A DNA stretch of 33,994 nt from Lachnospiraceae bacterium (GCA_011959925.1 BLMD01000180.1:1-33994); one strand, 5' to 3'. Positions 7,901 through 16,538 are shown, counted from the first letter of the stretch. The notes: a model not told the origin generated them from the sequence alone. Numbers and translations: made by a program.

Positions 7901-9001
7901 TTAGATCCGTTTCATGCAGGCGTCTAACAGGTGAATAGCATAGGAACGCAGCGCTGTTTCGTCGGAGAGAAACTCATTCGTCAATTCAAAGTAGGAAACG
8001 GCAGACTTTTTTCCAGGATAAAAGCAGGGGGAAAATAAAGGCGCGGCCTGCGGGAGAAACGATCCCGATTTTTTTGTATAACAGGTAGAGGCAGCGGCTT
8101 TTTTTCGATATGCAGGATCGACAAAAGCCGCTACGCTTTTGTGAACGGCGATATCTTCCTTTGGAAGATAATAATAATCTTTGTAGTTGTCATAATAGAA
8201 TTTCAGTTCTCCTTCTGTGACCGGAATCAGCAGTTTTGCCGTGCGTTCACTGCATGAGAGACTGCACAGAACGGAGGAATAGAGAAATCGTTTTGGAAAA
8301 GGAACGAAAGCTTTCAGGGTAAGCAGAAGTTTGGTTCCGTCATGATCCGCCCCGTATGTCTTAGATCGATGTAGGGAGGCATCCAGAAGCTTTGGGGTTG
8401 CTTCCCAAAATTCCCGGTAGGAGAGCAGAGATAATAAGCGGGTCATTCCGAGTACGTCTTCGTAATTATGAAGCAGAAGTAATTCTTCCAACGTGCAATC
8501 CTGCTGTTTTTCATAATTAAAATATATGGAAATCAATTCGCCGCCGTGATATTTGTCGTCTCTTTCGATACCGAGAAACTGTTCCAGAGATTTTTGTTTT
8601 TTATTCGGTAACTGGAATAGATGGGCAAATTTTCCCGTAAGCTTATACAAATCTATATTTTGGTATGCATCCCAGCTGCCGACGATGCCAAGAGATTGTT
8701 CCCTGGACTTTAAAAAGGGAATATCAAATCCGAGGCCGTTGAACGTAATGAGCGTATCGATACCTTCCAGACAGCTGTGGAATTGGGTAAGAAGATCGAT
8801 TTCTTCTGTGCGGTTCTGGGCAAGGTATTGGATCAGATGAATCTCATTTCCTCTGCGAAAGGCTGTGCCGATTAAATATACAAATGCATTTGCCGGGGAA
8901 AAGCCTGTGGTTTCAATGTCGAAACATGCGGAAGATTCCGAAAAATAACGGTCAGTATACGGATCGTTTGGGATGGGTACGGCAGCGTGTATGGTTTTCA
9001 T
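7901..9001 (-). CDS. RNase H-like exonuclease domain protein (YprB type)
   Basis: This 366-aa protein has an N-terminal DEDD-type 3'-5' exonuclease fold of the YprB/RNase H-like family. FDIETTG (near residue 28) supplies the first Asp/Glu pair, FNGLGFDIPFL (near 88) the second Asp, and LHNYEDVLGM (near 178) the late His/Asp set. Cleavage of nucleic acid is inferred from the family; the substrate is not known. The C-terminal 180 residues match no family I know. The start is ATG at 9001, preceded by AAAGGA six bases away, and the gene has its own strong promoter. It converges on the R-M-like module with a four-base gap and probably belongs to the core genome rather than to that module. Confidence 0.8.
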   Translation of the reverse strand: MKTIHAAVPIPNDPYTDRYFSESSACFDIETTGFSPANAFVYLIGTAFRRGNEIHLIQYLAQNRTEEIDLLTQFHSCLEGIDTLITFNGLGFDIPFLKSREQSLGIVGSWDAYQNIDLYKLTGKFAHLFQLPNKKQKSLEQFLGIERDDKYHGGELISIYFNYEKQQDCTLEELLLLHNYEDVLGMTRLLSLLSYREFWEATPKLLDASLHRSKTYGADHDGTKLLLTLKAFVPFPKRFLYSSVLCSLSCSERTAKLLIPVTEGELKFYYDNYKDYYYLPKEDIAVHKSVAAFVDPAYRKKAAASTCYTKKSGSFLPQAAPLFSPCFYPGKKSAVSYFELTNEFLSDETALRSYAIHLLDACMKRI

Positions 9002-9090
9002 AAAATGTCCTTTCTGGCGCTATGCGGCATTCGTACAGCGAAACGGTACGCCTGCGCCTGATACCGTGGGGTTTCCTGTGTATGGAAGGT

Positions 9091-9119
9091 ATTATAGCAG
9101 GAGAATGAGCCGGGTTCAA
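9091..9119 (-). promoter_or_regulatory. Promoter of the YprB-like gene
   Basis: On the minus strand TTGAAC (9119-9114), a 17-base spacer and a perfect TATAAT (9096-9091) lie about 90 bases before the start codon. This is a good sigma-A-type promoter. Confidence 0.7.
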
Positions 9120-9198
9120 CCGGCGCTTTTCGTTTTCTCCTTTCGAAAAAGCGGCATCAAAAAAAATACAAAAATCCTCTGTAAAAATCGACAGATTA

Positions 9199-9207
9199 TG
9201 CTATAAT
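9199..9207 (+). promoter_or_regulatory. Extended -10 promoter of the rnf operon
   Basis: TG-C-TATAAT (9199-9207) is a perfect extended -10. The -35 region 17 bases upstream (CTGTAA, 9179-9184) is weak, as is usual for extended -10 promoters. The leader to rnfC is about 65 bases and A-rich. Confidence 0.65.
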
Positions 9208-9277
9208 TTATAAGATAGGTTTTTATTAAAATTTTTTAAATAAGAAAAAGAAAAATCAAGAAAGTGGGGCACGAAAA

Positions 9278-10597
9278 ATGGGTTTAATGACATTTAAAGG
9301 CGGCGTTCATCCCTATGATGGCAAAGACTTATCCAAGGATAAGCCAATCCGTGAATTGTTACCCAAGGGAGATTTGGTATATCCGCTGTCACAGCACATC
9401 GGGGCGCCGGCAAATCCGATTGTGGCCGTCGGGGATACCGTCTTAAGAGGCCAGAAGATCGCGGAAGCGGGCGGTTTTGTCTCTGCGCCGATCTATGCGT
9501 CTGTATCCGGTACGGTAAAAGCGATCGAGCCGCGCCGTGTAACGGTCGGAGATCTGGTAAAATCTATCGTAATCGAAAGCGACGGCGAGATGAAAGAGAC
9601 GGAGTACACACAGACAAAAGATCCGGCATCGCTTTCCAACGAAGAAATCATTGCCAAGATCAAAGAAGCCGGCGTTGTAGGAATGGGCGGGGCAGGATTT
9701 CCCACCCATGTGAAACTATCGCCGAAAGAGCCGGAGAAGATCGAGTATATCATTGCAAACTGCGCAGAATGCGAGCCGTACCTGACGTCGGATTACCGCA
9801 GGATGATCGAACAGCCCGAGAAGCTGGTAGAGGGAATGCGTGTCGTACTGCAGCTTTTTCCGAATGCAAAAGGCGTCTTCGGCGTAGAAGACAATAAGCC
9901 GGACTGTATTGCCAAATTAAAGGACCTGGTTCAGTCGGAATCCCGCATGGAAGTGGCGGAGCTTAAGACTAAATATCCGCAGGGCGGCGAGCGTCAGCTG
10001 ATCTATGCAGTGACCAAACGGGCGATCAACTCCAAAATGCTGCCGGCGGATGCAGGCTGTATCGTAGATAACGTAGAGACTCTGGTTGCCGTTTATAATG
10101 CCGTTGTGCTGGGACAGCCTTTGATGAACCGGATTTTCACGGTAACCGGAAATGCCGTTGCCCAGCCGCAGAATTTTTATATCTGTATCGGTACCAACTA
10201 CAGAGAACTTTTGGAAGCAGCCGGAGGATTTAAAACCGAATGCCAGAAGATGATCGCCGGCGGCCCGATGATGGGATTTGCCATGTTTGATCCGGATGTG
10301 CCTACGACAAAAACGACGTCTGCCCTGCTTTGTTTTACCAAAGACGAGGTGGCGAAATACGAAAGTACGGCATGTATCAACTGCGGACGCTGTGTGGAAG
10401 CGTGTCCGGAGCTTCTCGTTCCTTCCAGGCTGGCGGATTACTGCGAGCATAACCAGAGCGATGTGTTTGAAAAATGGCATGGATTAGAGTGCGTGGAATG
10501 CGGCAGCTGCAGTTATGTCTGTCCGGCAAGGCGGCCGCTGGCACAGTCAGTGAAGACCATGAAAAAACAGGTATTAGCGGCAAAGAGAAAGAAATAG
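9278..10597 (+). CDS. rnfC: Rnf complex subunit C (NADH/ferredoxin-side electron transfer)
   Basis: RnfC is the peripheral subunit of the Rnf ferredoxin:NAD+ oxidoreductase, the membrane complex that couples electron flow from reduced ferredoxin to NAD+ with Na+ or H+ export. The 439-aa product starts GGVHPYDGKDLSKD. It carries the NADH/FMN-binding GMGGAGFPTHVKL segment near residue 136 and two ferredoxin-like cluster motifs, CINCGRCVEACP and CVECGSCSYVCP, near residues 366 and 406. It opens the rnfCDGEAB operon behind an extended -10 promoter. The ATG at 9278 follows a G-rich AAAGTGGGG site; a second in-frame ATG lies three codons on. Confidence 0.96.
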   Translation: MGLMTFKGGVHPYDGKDLSKDKPIRELLPKGDLVYPLSQHIGAPANPIVAVGDTVLRGQKIAEAGGFVSAPIYASVSGTVKAIEPRRVTVGDLVKSIVIESDGEMKETEYTQTKDPASLSNEEIIAKIKEAGVVGMGGAGFPTHVKLSPKEPEKIEYIIANCAECEPYLTSDYRRMIEQPEKLVEGMRVVLQLFPNAKGVFGVEDNKPDCIAKLKDLVQSESRMEVAELKTKYPQGGERQLIYAVTKRAINSKMLPADAGCIVDNVETLVAVYNAVVLGQPLMNRIFTVTGNAVAQPQNFYICIGTNYRELLEAAGGFKTECQKMIAGGPMMGFAMFDPDVPTTKTTSALLCFTKDEVAKYESTACINCGRCVEACPELLVPSRLADYCEHNQSDVFEKWHGLECVECGSCSYVCPARRPLAQSVKTMKKQVLAAKRKK

Positions 10598-10618
10598 GAG
10601 AGAAAGAGGTGGATTTTC

Positions 10619-11560
10619 GTGAGTGATTTGTATAATGTGTCATCGTCGCCGCATGTGCGTGCGAACGACAGCAGCAGCCGAATCATGTTATATGTGGTGA
10701 TCGCATTGCTGCCGACGACATTCTTTGGCATTTATAATTTTGGATACCGGGCGCTTATTTTGATCCTTGTTACCATTGCGAGCTGTCTGGCTTCCGAGTG
10801 GATTTTTGAAAAGATTGTACATAAAAAGAGCACGATCAACGATTTCAGCGCGGTGGTGACAGGACTGTTATTGGCGTTGAATCTGCCCGCTGCGCTGCCC
10901 TGGTGGGAAGCGGCGCTCGGCGGCGTGTTCGCCATTGTGATCGTAAAGATGATGTTCGGGGGACTCGGACAGAACTTTATGAACCCGGCGCTTGGAGCAA
11001 GATGTTTTCTTTTGATCGCTTTTGCGGCGGATATGACGAATTTTGCAATCGATGCATATACCGGACCGACGCCGCTTGCAGCGATGCGGAACGGGGAAGC
11101 TGTCGATACGATGCAGATGCTGATCGGGAAAACGGCGGGCACGATCGGGGAAACTTCCGTGATTGCGATTCTGATCGGGGCGGTCATTCTGATTTTACTG
11201 GGTGTGATTGATCTTCGGATTCCGGGAACTTATATTGTGACGTTTGTGATTTTCATTGTGTTATTCGGCGGCCATGGATTTGACGTAAATTATATTACGG
11301 CGCAGCTTTGCGGCGGCGGCCTGATGCTGGGGGCGTTCTTTATGGCGACGGATTATGTGACGTCTCCGATTACGCCGAACGGCAGGATTTTATTTGGTAT
11401 CTGCCTTGGTGTGCTGACCGGATTGTTCCGTATGTTCGGGGCGAACGCAGAAGGCGTTTCCTTTGCCATTATCTTAAGCAACCTGCTCGTTCCGATGATC
11501 GAGAAAATTACAATACCAAGAGCCTTTGGCCTTGTAAAGGAGGGGAAACGGCATGAATAA
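10619..11560 (+). CDS. rnfD: Rnf complex subunit D (membrane flavoprotein)
   Basis: RnfD is a polytopic membrane subunit with covalently bound FMN. The 313-aa product shows about eight to nine hydrophobic helices. The family flavin segment YTGPTPLAAMRNGEA carries the likely FMN acceptor Thr151; the related NqrB/RnfD motif is SGAT-like. The GTG start at 10619 is preceded by AAGAGGTGG with suitable spacing. The end overlaps rnfG by eight bases. An ApbE flavin transferase, which would install the FMN, is encoded just beyond the operon on the other strand. Confidence 0.95.
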   Translation: MSDLYNVSSSPHVRANDSSSRIMLYVVIALLPTTFFGIYNFGYRALILILVTIASCLASEWIFEKIVHKKSTINDFSAVVTGLLLALNLPAALPWWEAALGGVFAIVIVKMMFGGLGQNFMNPALGARCFLLIAFAADMTNFAIDAYTGPTPLAAMRNGEAVDTMQMLIGKTAGTIGETSVIAILIGAVILILLGVIDLRIPGTYIVTFVIFIVLFGGHGFDVNYITAQLCGGGLMLGAFFMATDYVTSPITPNGRILFGICLGVLTGLFRMFGANAEGVSFAIILSNLLVPMIEKITIPRAFGLVKEGKRHE

Positions 11561-12164
11561 GAAAATTGTGCATGACGCGTTGATCTTAACGGCATTTACC
11601 CTGGTACTCGGATTTGTTTTGGGACTTGTCTATGAGATTACGAAAGAACCGATCGCAGCGGCAGACGCGGCGACGGCGCAGGCGGCATATAAGGAAGTGT
11701 TTCAGGATGCAGACAGTTTTGAAGCGTATGCAAAATTTGACAAAGACGCCGCGCTTTCCCTGATGGAAGAGAACGGATTTAACGATGAGATCAAAGACGT
11801 GCAGACGGCAAAAGGAAGCGACGGAAGCACGTTGGGATATGTGATTACCGTACTGGCAAAGGACGGAAGCCAGGCGAATATTACATTTTCGGTGGGGATT
11901 GCCAATGACGGAACGGTAAACGGATATTCCATCACCAGCATTGCCGAGACGCCGGGACTTGGCGACAAAGCAAAAAATGAAGAATTTTACGGTCAGTTCC
12001 AGGGAAAACAGACGGAGCGTTTTGAAGTGGTAAAACAGGCGCCGGCTTCTGACAGCGAGATCGAATCGATTTCCGGAGCGACGATTACGTCAAAGGCTGT
12101 GACAAACGGCGTCAACGCTTCAATTACATATTTTAAGAATGTATTGGAAGGAGGCGCAGAGTAA
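11553..12164 (+). CDS. rnfG: Rnf complex subunit G (FMN-carrying)
   Basis: RnfG carries one covalent FMN on the outer face of the membrane. The 203-aa product has an N-terminal membrane anchor (residues about 8-27), then the FMN-binding domain. The flavinylation motif SGATIT places the acceptor at Thr177, matching the ApbE consensus (D)xxS/TGAxT/S. The ATG at 11553 sits behind AAAGGAGGGG, the strongest ribosome site in the operon, and overlaps rnfD by eight bases. Its stop TAA shares one base with the rnfE ATG, giving translational coupling. Confidence 0.95.
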   Translation: MNKKIVHDALILTAFTLVLGFVLGLVYEITKEPIAAADAATAQAAYKEVFQDADSFEAYAKFDKDAALSLMEENGFNDEIKDVQTAKGSDGSTLGYVITVLAKDGSQANITFSVGIANDGTVNGYSITSIAETPGLGDKAKNEEFYGQFQGKQTERFEVVKQAPASDSEIESISGATITSKAVTNGVNASITYFKNVLEGGAE

Positions 12165-12859
12165 TGAATAAATATATCGAACGTTTGTATAACGGTATCA
12201 TCAAAGAAAATCCGACGTTTGTTCTGATGCTGGGTATGTGTCCGACGCTTGCCGTTACGACTTCTGCCGTAAACGGACTTGGGATGGGACTTTCTACGAC
12301 GCTTGTGCTTGTTTTTTCCAATCTTTTGATTTCCGCATTCCGCAAGGTGATTCCGGACGGCGTGCGTATGCCGGCATTTATCGTAATCGTTGCGTCGCTT
12401 GTTACCGTAGTGGAATTTTTGATGAAGGCGTATACGCCGGCGCTGGCGGTACAGCTGGGCGTATATATTCCGCTGATCGTCGTAAACTGTATTATTCTGG
12501 GGCGTGCGGAGAGCTACGCGTCCAAAAATCCGATCATTCCCTCGATCTTTGACGGGATCGGGATGGGGCTTGGATTTACATTCGGCCTTACCTGCATCGG
12601 TATCATTCGCGAGATTTTGGGCGCAGGACAGCTGTTTGGTTCACAGGTTCTTTCCCTGGAATGGTTTACGCCGATTACGATTTTCGTTATGGCGCCGGGG
12701 GCGTTTTTGGTACTGGCATTTTTGGTAGCGATTATGAATATTGTCAGAGAAAAGATGGAAGCAAAAGGGAAACCGCTTGCAGCTCCGTCCGGCTGTCTGA
12801 CAGGGGATTGTGCGCATTGCGGTCATTCGGCAGTGTGTACCGGAAAAAAATCAGAATAG
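12164..12859 (+). CDS. rnfE: Rnf complex subunit E, with cysteine-rich C-terminal tail
   Basis: RnfE is an integral membrane subunit that pairs with RnfA in the ion-translocating core. The 231-aa product has about six transmembrane helices, including the conserved NPTFVLMLGMCPTLAVT entry helix whose Cys helps hold the intramembrane Fe-S cluster in studied Rnf/Nqr complexes. Beyond the last helix it adds a hydrophilic tail with four cysteines (GCLTGDCAHCGHSAVC near residues 209-225), not needed by the basic fold. Similar tails exist in some clostridial RnfE proteins as far as I recall, but their role is unknown to me. It is coupled to rnfG by a TAATG overlap. Confidence 0.94.
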   Translation: MNKYIERLYNGIIKENPTFVLMLGMCPTLAVTTSAVNGLGMGLSTTLVLVFSNLLISAFRKVIPDGVRMPAFIVIVASLVTVVEFLMKAYTPALAVQLGVYIPLIVVNCIILGRAESYASKNPIIPSIFDGIGMGLGFTFGLTCIGIIREILGAGQLFGSQVLSLEWFTPITIFVMAPGAFLVLAFLVAIMNIVREKMEAKGKPLAAPSGCLTGDCAHCGHSAVCTGKKSE

Positions 12860-12873
12860 GAGGATAGATACGG

Positions 12874-13449
12874 ATGAAAACATTATTATTGATTGCAATC
12901 GGTTCCGCGGTTGTCAATAACGTAGTATTGAGCCAGTTTTTAGGAATCTGTCCGTTTTTAGGCGTATCTAAGAAGACGGAAACCGCTGCGGGTATGGGCG
13001 GAGCCGTAATCTTTGTCATAGGGATTGCTTCCTTTGTAACTTCTTTGATTTATAAGTTTATTCTTACGCCTACGGATACCCGGTATCTGCAGACGATCGT
13101 CTTTATCCTCGTCATTGCGGCGCTGGTACAGTTTGTGGAAATGTTTTTGAAAAAGTCCATGCCGTCCCTGTATCAAAGCCTTGGCGTATACCTTCCGCTG
13201 ATTACGACAAACTGTGCCGTACTTGGCGTTGCGCTGACAAACGTGACAAAGGAGTACGGAATTTTAGAGAGCGTTGTCAACGGCCTGGCAACGGCGGGCG
13301 GATTTTTCATCGCCATCTGCATTATGGCAGGAATCCGTGAAAAAATCGAATATAATGATATCCCGAAACCGTTCCAGGGTACGGCGATCGTATTGATCAC
13401 CGCATGTCTGATGTCAATTGCGTTTATGGGATTCTCAGGAATGATTTAG
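12874..13449 (+). CDS. rnfA: Rnf complex subunit A
   Basis: RnfA is the partner of RnfE in the membrane core. The 191-aa, six-helix protein starts with VVNNVVLSQFLGICPFLGVS, whose Cys matches the one that binds the Fe-S cluster between RnfA and RnfE in solved structures. A second TTNCAVLG segment occupies the pseudo-symmetric half. The gene follows rnfE by 14 bases with AATAGGAGGAT as ribosome site and is followed after 13 bases by rnfB. Confidence 0.95.
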   Translation: MKTLLLIAIGSAVVNNVVLSQFLGICPFLGVSKKTETAAGMGGAVIFVIGIASFVTSLIYKFILTPTDTRYLQTIVFILVIAALVQFVEMFLKKSMPSLYQSLGVYLPLITTNCAVLGVALTNVTKEYGILESVVNGLATAGGFFIAICIMAGIREKIEYNDIPKPFQGTAIVLITACLMSIAFMGFSGMI

Positions 13450-13462
13450 GAGGAAAAAGAAG

Positions 13463-14254
13463 ATGAGTGTACAGGCAATCATTATTGCCGCGGTGATCGT
13501 CGGCGGCGTTGGCATTTTTATTGGATTTTTCCTTGGGATTTCCGGAGAAAAATTCAAAGTAGAAGTAGACGAGAGGGAAGAAGCGATTCTTGGTGTTCTT
13601 CCCGGCAATAACTGCGGCGGCTGCGGTTATGCGGGATGTTCCGGTCTTGCGGCTGCAATCGTCAAAGGAGAAGCCCCGGTCGGACAGTGCCCGGTCGGCG
13701 GAGATCCGATTGCGGCGAAAATCGGCGAGATTATGGGCGTAGCGGCAGGAGAAGCAGTGAAAAAAGCTGCTTTTGTAAAATGTGCCGGAACCTGCGAAAA
13801 GGCAAACCAGGATTATCAGTATACCGGCATTGAGGACTGCGGCGCTATGGCATTCGTGCCGGGCGGCGGACCGAAAAGCTGTAATTACGGCTGTCTGGGA
13901 TATGGAAGCTGCGTGAAAGCATGTCCGTTCGATGCGGTACATATTGTAAACGGAATTGCTGTGGTGGATCGGGACGCATGTAAAGCATGCGGTAAATGCG
14001 TGGCTGCATGTCCGAAGAATTTAATCGAGATTGTGCCGTATGAGGCAAAGCATCTGGTACAGTGTAATTCCAAAGATAAGGGCAAAGATGTGATGAAAGC
14101 CTGCTCCGTAGGCTGTATCGGATGTAAGCTCTGCGAAAAGAACTGTCCGTCAGATGCCGTTCATGTGGCAGACAACATTGCATATATCGATCAGGAAAAA
14201 TGTACGGGCTGCGGAATCTGCGCCGAAAAATGCCCGAAAAAAATAATACTTTAA
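13463..14254 (+). CDS. rnfB: Rnf complex subunit B (multi Fe-S ferredoxin-like)
   Basis: RnfB accepts electrons from ferredoxin and passes them through a chain of 4Fe-4S clusters. The 263-aa product has an N-terminal membrane helix (about residues 5-27), then the cluster motif NNCGGCGYAGC...QCPVGG, a KCAGTC...DC region, and several ferredoxin motifs including CNYGCLGYGSCVKACP, CKACGKCVAACP, CSVGCIGCKLCEKNCP and CTGCGICAEKCP. The gene ends the rnf operon. Its last codons and stop lie inside the first copy of a 35-bp tandem repeat (14246-14280), an unusual place for such an element. Confidence 0.95.
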   Translation: MSVQAIIIAAVIVGGVGIFIGFFLGISGEKFKVEVDEREEAILGVLPGNNCGGCGYAGCSGLAAAIVKGEAPVGQCPVGGDPIAAKIGEIMGVAAGEAVKKAAFVKCAGTCEKANQDYQYTGIEDCGAMAFVPGGGPKSCNYGCLGYGSCVKACPFDAVHIVNGIAVVDRDACKACGKCVAACPKNLIEIVPYEAKHLVQCNSKDKGKDVMKACSVGCIGCKLCEKNCPSDAVHVADNIAYIDQEKCTGCGICAEKCPKKIIL

Positions 14255-14335
14255 GAGACCGCTTCGTAAGAAGCGCGTCATAATGGGATGCCCTGTGGGT
14301 ATACTTTAAGAGACCGCTTCGTAAGAAGCGTGTCA
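14246..14335 (+). repeat. Two tandem 35-bp hairpin repeats over the rnfB stop codon
   Basis: Copies at 14246-14280 and 14301-14335 differ at one base only. Each folds as GAC-CGCTTC, loop GTAA (a GNRA-type tetraloop), GAAGCG-N-GTC; the single differing base is the bulged N. The first copy includes the rnfB stop TAA (14252-14254). Neither is followed by a T-run, so they resemble processing or stabilising hairpins or a REP-like element more than terminators. Confidence 0.85.
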
Positions 14336-14351
14336 GCGCGGATCATTTTCA

Positions 14352-14397
14352 AAAGCTCGCAAAGCCTTGCAGCAGAGGCATTGCGGGCTTTTATATT
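14352..14397 (+). terminator. Terminator of the rnf operon, possibly bidirectional
   Basis: AAAGCTCGCAA (14352-14362) pairs with TTGCGGGCTTT (14381-14391) with one G-U pair; an inner GCCT/AGGC extends the stem. T-rich sequence follows on the plus strand and the preceding A-run gives T's on the minus strand, so it may also stop the convergent apbE-M15 transcript. Confidence 0.75.
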
Positions 14398-14434
14398 TAC
14401 AATGTAACCATTGAAAACGTAAAAAATCTACCGA

Positions 14435-15358
14435 TTATCCTTCATCCGCCATTTCAAAATGCTGATAATCTTTGACGCTGTTCCAGCTTCCTCCCCAGGT
14501 AAACCCGGCTTCGGTAAATAAACGATACGCAAGGTCGGTTTCGTCGATTTTACCGGCAAATTCTTTGGTACGGTCGGCATATTCCCTGCCGCTTTCGGGC
14601 TGGCAGACGATCGAGCCGTCGGAAGCGGTTTTGACGTAGGGATTGTATTTCGGATTTAAATCGATTGCCATGCCGTAACTGTGGTTGGAAAGCCTGCTGC
14701 TTCCCGCAATCGTGCGGTAGTTAAAGGCAGAAGTGTTATTCTGTTCCATAGACAGCGTATCGTCAGCGTCATAGGTATCGATCAATACCATTTGTTCAAT
14801 CGGATATTCGTTTTCATAGAGGGTTTGGAAAATTTCAAGCACTTTCGATTCGATTTTTTTATTTACGATCATTTCGCCGATATAGGTATTGCCGTCAAAT
14901 CCATAATACAGCATTTTCAGATAAGAAAGATCCGAGAGCCGGATATTGGGATTTTCCGTGTAGGAACGGCCGTTGATCCGTGCTGATACCGTATCGTCTA
15001 CAGGGCTTGCGAAAAACAGGGAATGGACCCATCCGTCTGCAAGTCTGCCTGCTGCTGCAAATTCTCCGGCAGGCAGATGCTGCAAGCGGGTCGTTTCCTG
15101 TATGGAAAACGTCTCTTCGGTGATGGATGCGGACGTATCAGACTTTTCTGTTTCGTCATATAGGGGTTCTTCGTATCCGGCTGTTTTTTCTGTGGATTCT
15201 GCGATGGGTTGCCCGATGACGACAGGTGTTTCGGTATCGGAATATGTATCCGGGTGTTCTCTGTCGTTTTTCAGAAAACACATTAAAATTCCGGCAGACC
15301 CTGCAATTGCAGCTATGGATAAAACGAGCCGGCTCGTTCGGTTTCTTTGTTGTTTCAT
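14435..15358 (-). CDS. Membrane-anchored M15 family peptidase (VanY/D-Ala-D-Ala carboxypeptidase-like)
   Basis: The 307-aa product has a basic N-terminus and one hydrophobic segment (residues about 10-29), so it is exported and probably anchored. A Ser/Thr/Glu-rich linker leads to a C-terminal zinc peptidase domain. SNHSYGMAIDLNP gives the first His and Asp ligands and DYQHFEM near the end gives the last His. This is the M15 pattern that cleaves peptidoglycan stem peptides. The start is ATG at 15358 with GAGGAA upstream. A TTG at 15424 in the same frame overlaps the apbE stop codon but lacks a good ribosome site; it would add 22 residues. It shares a transcript with apbE. Exact bond specificity cannot be told. 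Confidence 0.82.
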   Translation of the reverse strand: MKQQRNRTSRLVLSIAAIAGSAGILMCFLKNDREHPDTYSDTETPVVIGQPIAESTEKTAGYEEPLYDETEKSDTSASITEETFSIQETTRLQHLPAGEFAAAGRLADGWVHSLFFASPVDDTVSARINGRSYTENPNIRLSDLSYLKMLYYGFDGNTYIGEMIVNKKIESKVLEIFQTLYENEYPIEQMVLIDTYDADDTLSMEQNNTSAFNYRTIAGSSRLSNHSYGMAIDLNPKYNPYVKTASDGSIVCQPESGREYADRTKEFAGKIDETDLAYRLFTEAGFTWGGSWNSVKDYQHFEMADEG

Positions 15359-15420
15359 ATATTTGGTTTCCTCAACTTTCCGATTTTTTAAAGGCTGTTT
15401 GGGGTATTGATTTAAAAAAC

Positions 15421-16443
15421 TCAATCTGTCATTTCCGTAAAAGGAATCACGGTGCCGATCCCGTCGGAACAGTGAAGCTGATGGTCTTTTGTGATAAAAA
15501 CCGCTTCCGTATCCGGGAGGTCTTCGATCAGCTTCATGCCCTCGTTCAGTCCCAGAGAAAAACAGACCGTGCTCAACGCGTCGCCGTCTGCGGAATTGTT
15601 ACATACGACGGTAACGCCAAGCAGATCGTTTTCGTAAGGATAGCCGGTTGCCGGGTTTAGAATGTGGTGGTAGAGTGTATTGTCTATGGTCACAAAACGT
15701 TCATAAACGCCGGATGAGACAACCGTTTCGTTTTGTACTTCCACGACTGCAGCGGCGGTCCCCTGCGTATCAAACGGTTTTTGAATCCCGATGCGGTAAG
15801 GGGAGCCGTCCTTTTTTTTCCCTAAACATAACACATTGCCCCCCAGATTGATCGTTCCCTCAGAGACGCCGTTTTTATTCAGGTATTCCTTCATCCGGTC
15901 GGCGATATAGCCTTTTGCAATGCCGCCCATATCAATGGCGGCATCCGGATTCTTTAACTGGACGTGATTGCCGGAAATAATCACATTCCGGTAATCGACC
16001 GTGGAAAGAGCAGAAGAAAGAGCGGAAGGATCCGGGAGCGTTCCGTCATTTTCCGAAAAATTCCACAGAGAAGAGAGTTTTCCGATCGTGATATCAAATT
16101 TTCCGCCGCTTAATTCGCAGTATTCCAACGCCTTTTCCAGCAGAGCAACCGTCTCGTCACTGACAGTGACGCGCCTGCCTTCTGCACGGTTGATTTTGGA
16201 AATATCGCTGTCTTTGACTGTAGCGCTGAATAATTGTTCATAGGTCTCTGCCATGGAAAAACAGTCGTCTAACAAAGACGACCGGTTGTCGTCATACAGG
16301 GTAACCGTTATGACTGTATCAAAATAAAAGCCTGTTTTTGTGACAGGGGAAGCATTGGATGTACAGCCGGAACAGGAAAGTATCATACACAACAGAAGCG
16401 TCGTGCAGAGAAACAATTTTTTGGTTTGAGGTATCGGATGCAT
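15421..16443 (-). CDS. apbE: FAD:protein FMN transferase lipoprotein (ApbE)
   Basis: ApbE moves FMN from FAD onto a threonine of target proteins outside the membrane. The 340-aa product starts MHPIPQTKKLFLC, with a lipoprotein signal ending LSCSGC, so it is anchored to the outer face of the cytoplasmic membrane. Family landmarks are FYFDTVITVTLYDD, the GGIAKGYIADRM and GGNVLCLG segments, and a late HHILNPATGYPYEND with the metal/FAD-site residues. The start at ATG 16443 has GAAAGG nine bases upstream; longer frames would lose the signal peptide. Its targets are probably RnfG (Thr177) and RnfD (Thr151), encoded by the convergent operon. Confidence 0.93.
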   Translation of the reverse strand: MHPIPQTKKLFLCTTLLLCMILSCSGCTSNASPVTKTGFYFDTVITVTLYDDNRSSLLDDCFSMAETYEQLFSATVKDSDISKINRAEGRRVTVSDETVALLEKALEYCELSGGKFDITIGKLSSLWNFSENDGTLPDPSALSSALSTVDYRNVIISGNHVQLKNPDAAIDMGGIAKGYIADRMKEYLNKNGVSEGTINLGGNVLCLGKKKDGSPYRIGIQKPFDTQGTAAAVVEVQNETVVSSGVYERFVTIDNTLYHHILNPATGYPYENDLLGVTVVCNNSADGDALSTVCFSLGLNEGMKLIEDLPDTEAVFITKDHQLHCSDGIGTVIPFTEMTD

Positions 16444-16482
16444 AACAAGCGCCTTTCTTGTCGGAACATTTTTGTACAAAGA

Positions 16483-16511
16483 AGTATAACACCTCTCTGA
16501 CGGGACTGCAA
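16483..16511 (-). promoter_or_regulatory. Promoter of apbE-M15 peptidase
   Basis: On the minus strand TTGCAG (16511-16506), a 17-base spacer and TATACT (16488-16483) lie 40 bases before the apbE ATG. It is divergent from the rimP promoter, which has nearly the same boxes. Confidence 0.75.
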
Positions 16512-16538
16512 GAGATTGGGACGGCAGGAAAATATCAG

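Noticed and set aside
14255-14345. Tandem hairpins after rnfB as a CRISPR array
   Set aside because: Only two copies are present, spacing is 20 bases, and one copy overlaps a coding end; no cas genes are nearby.
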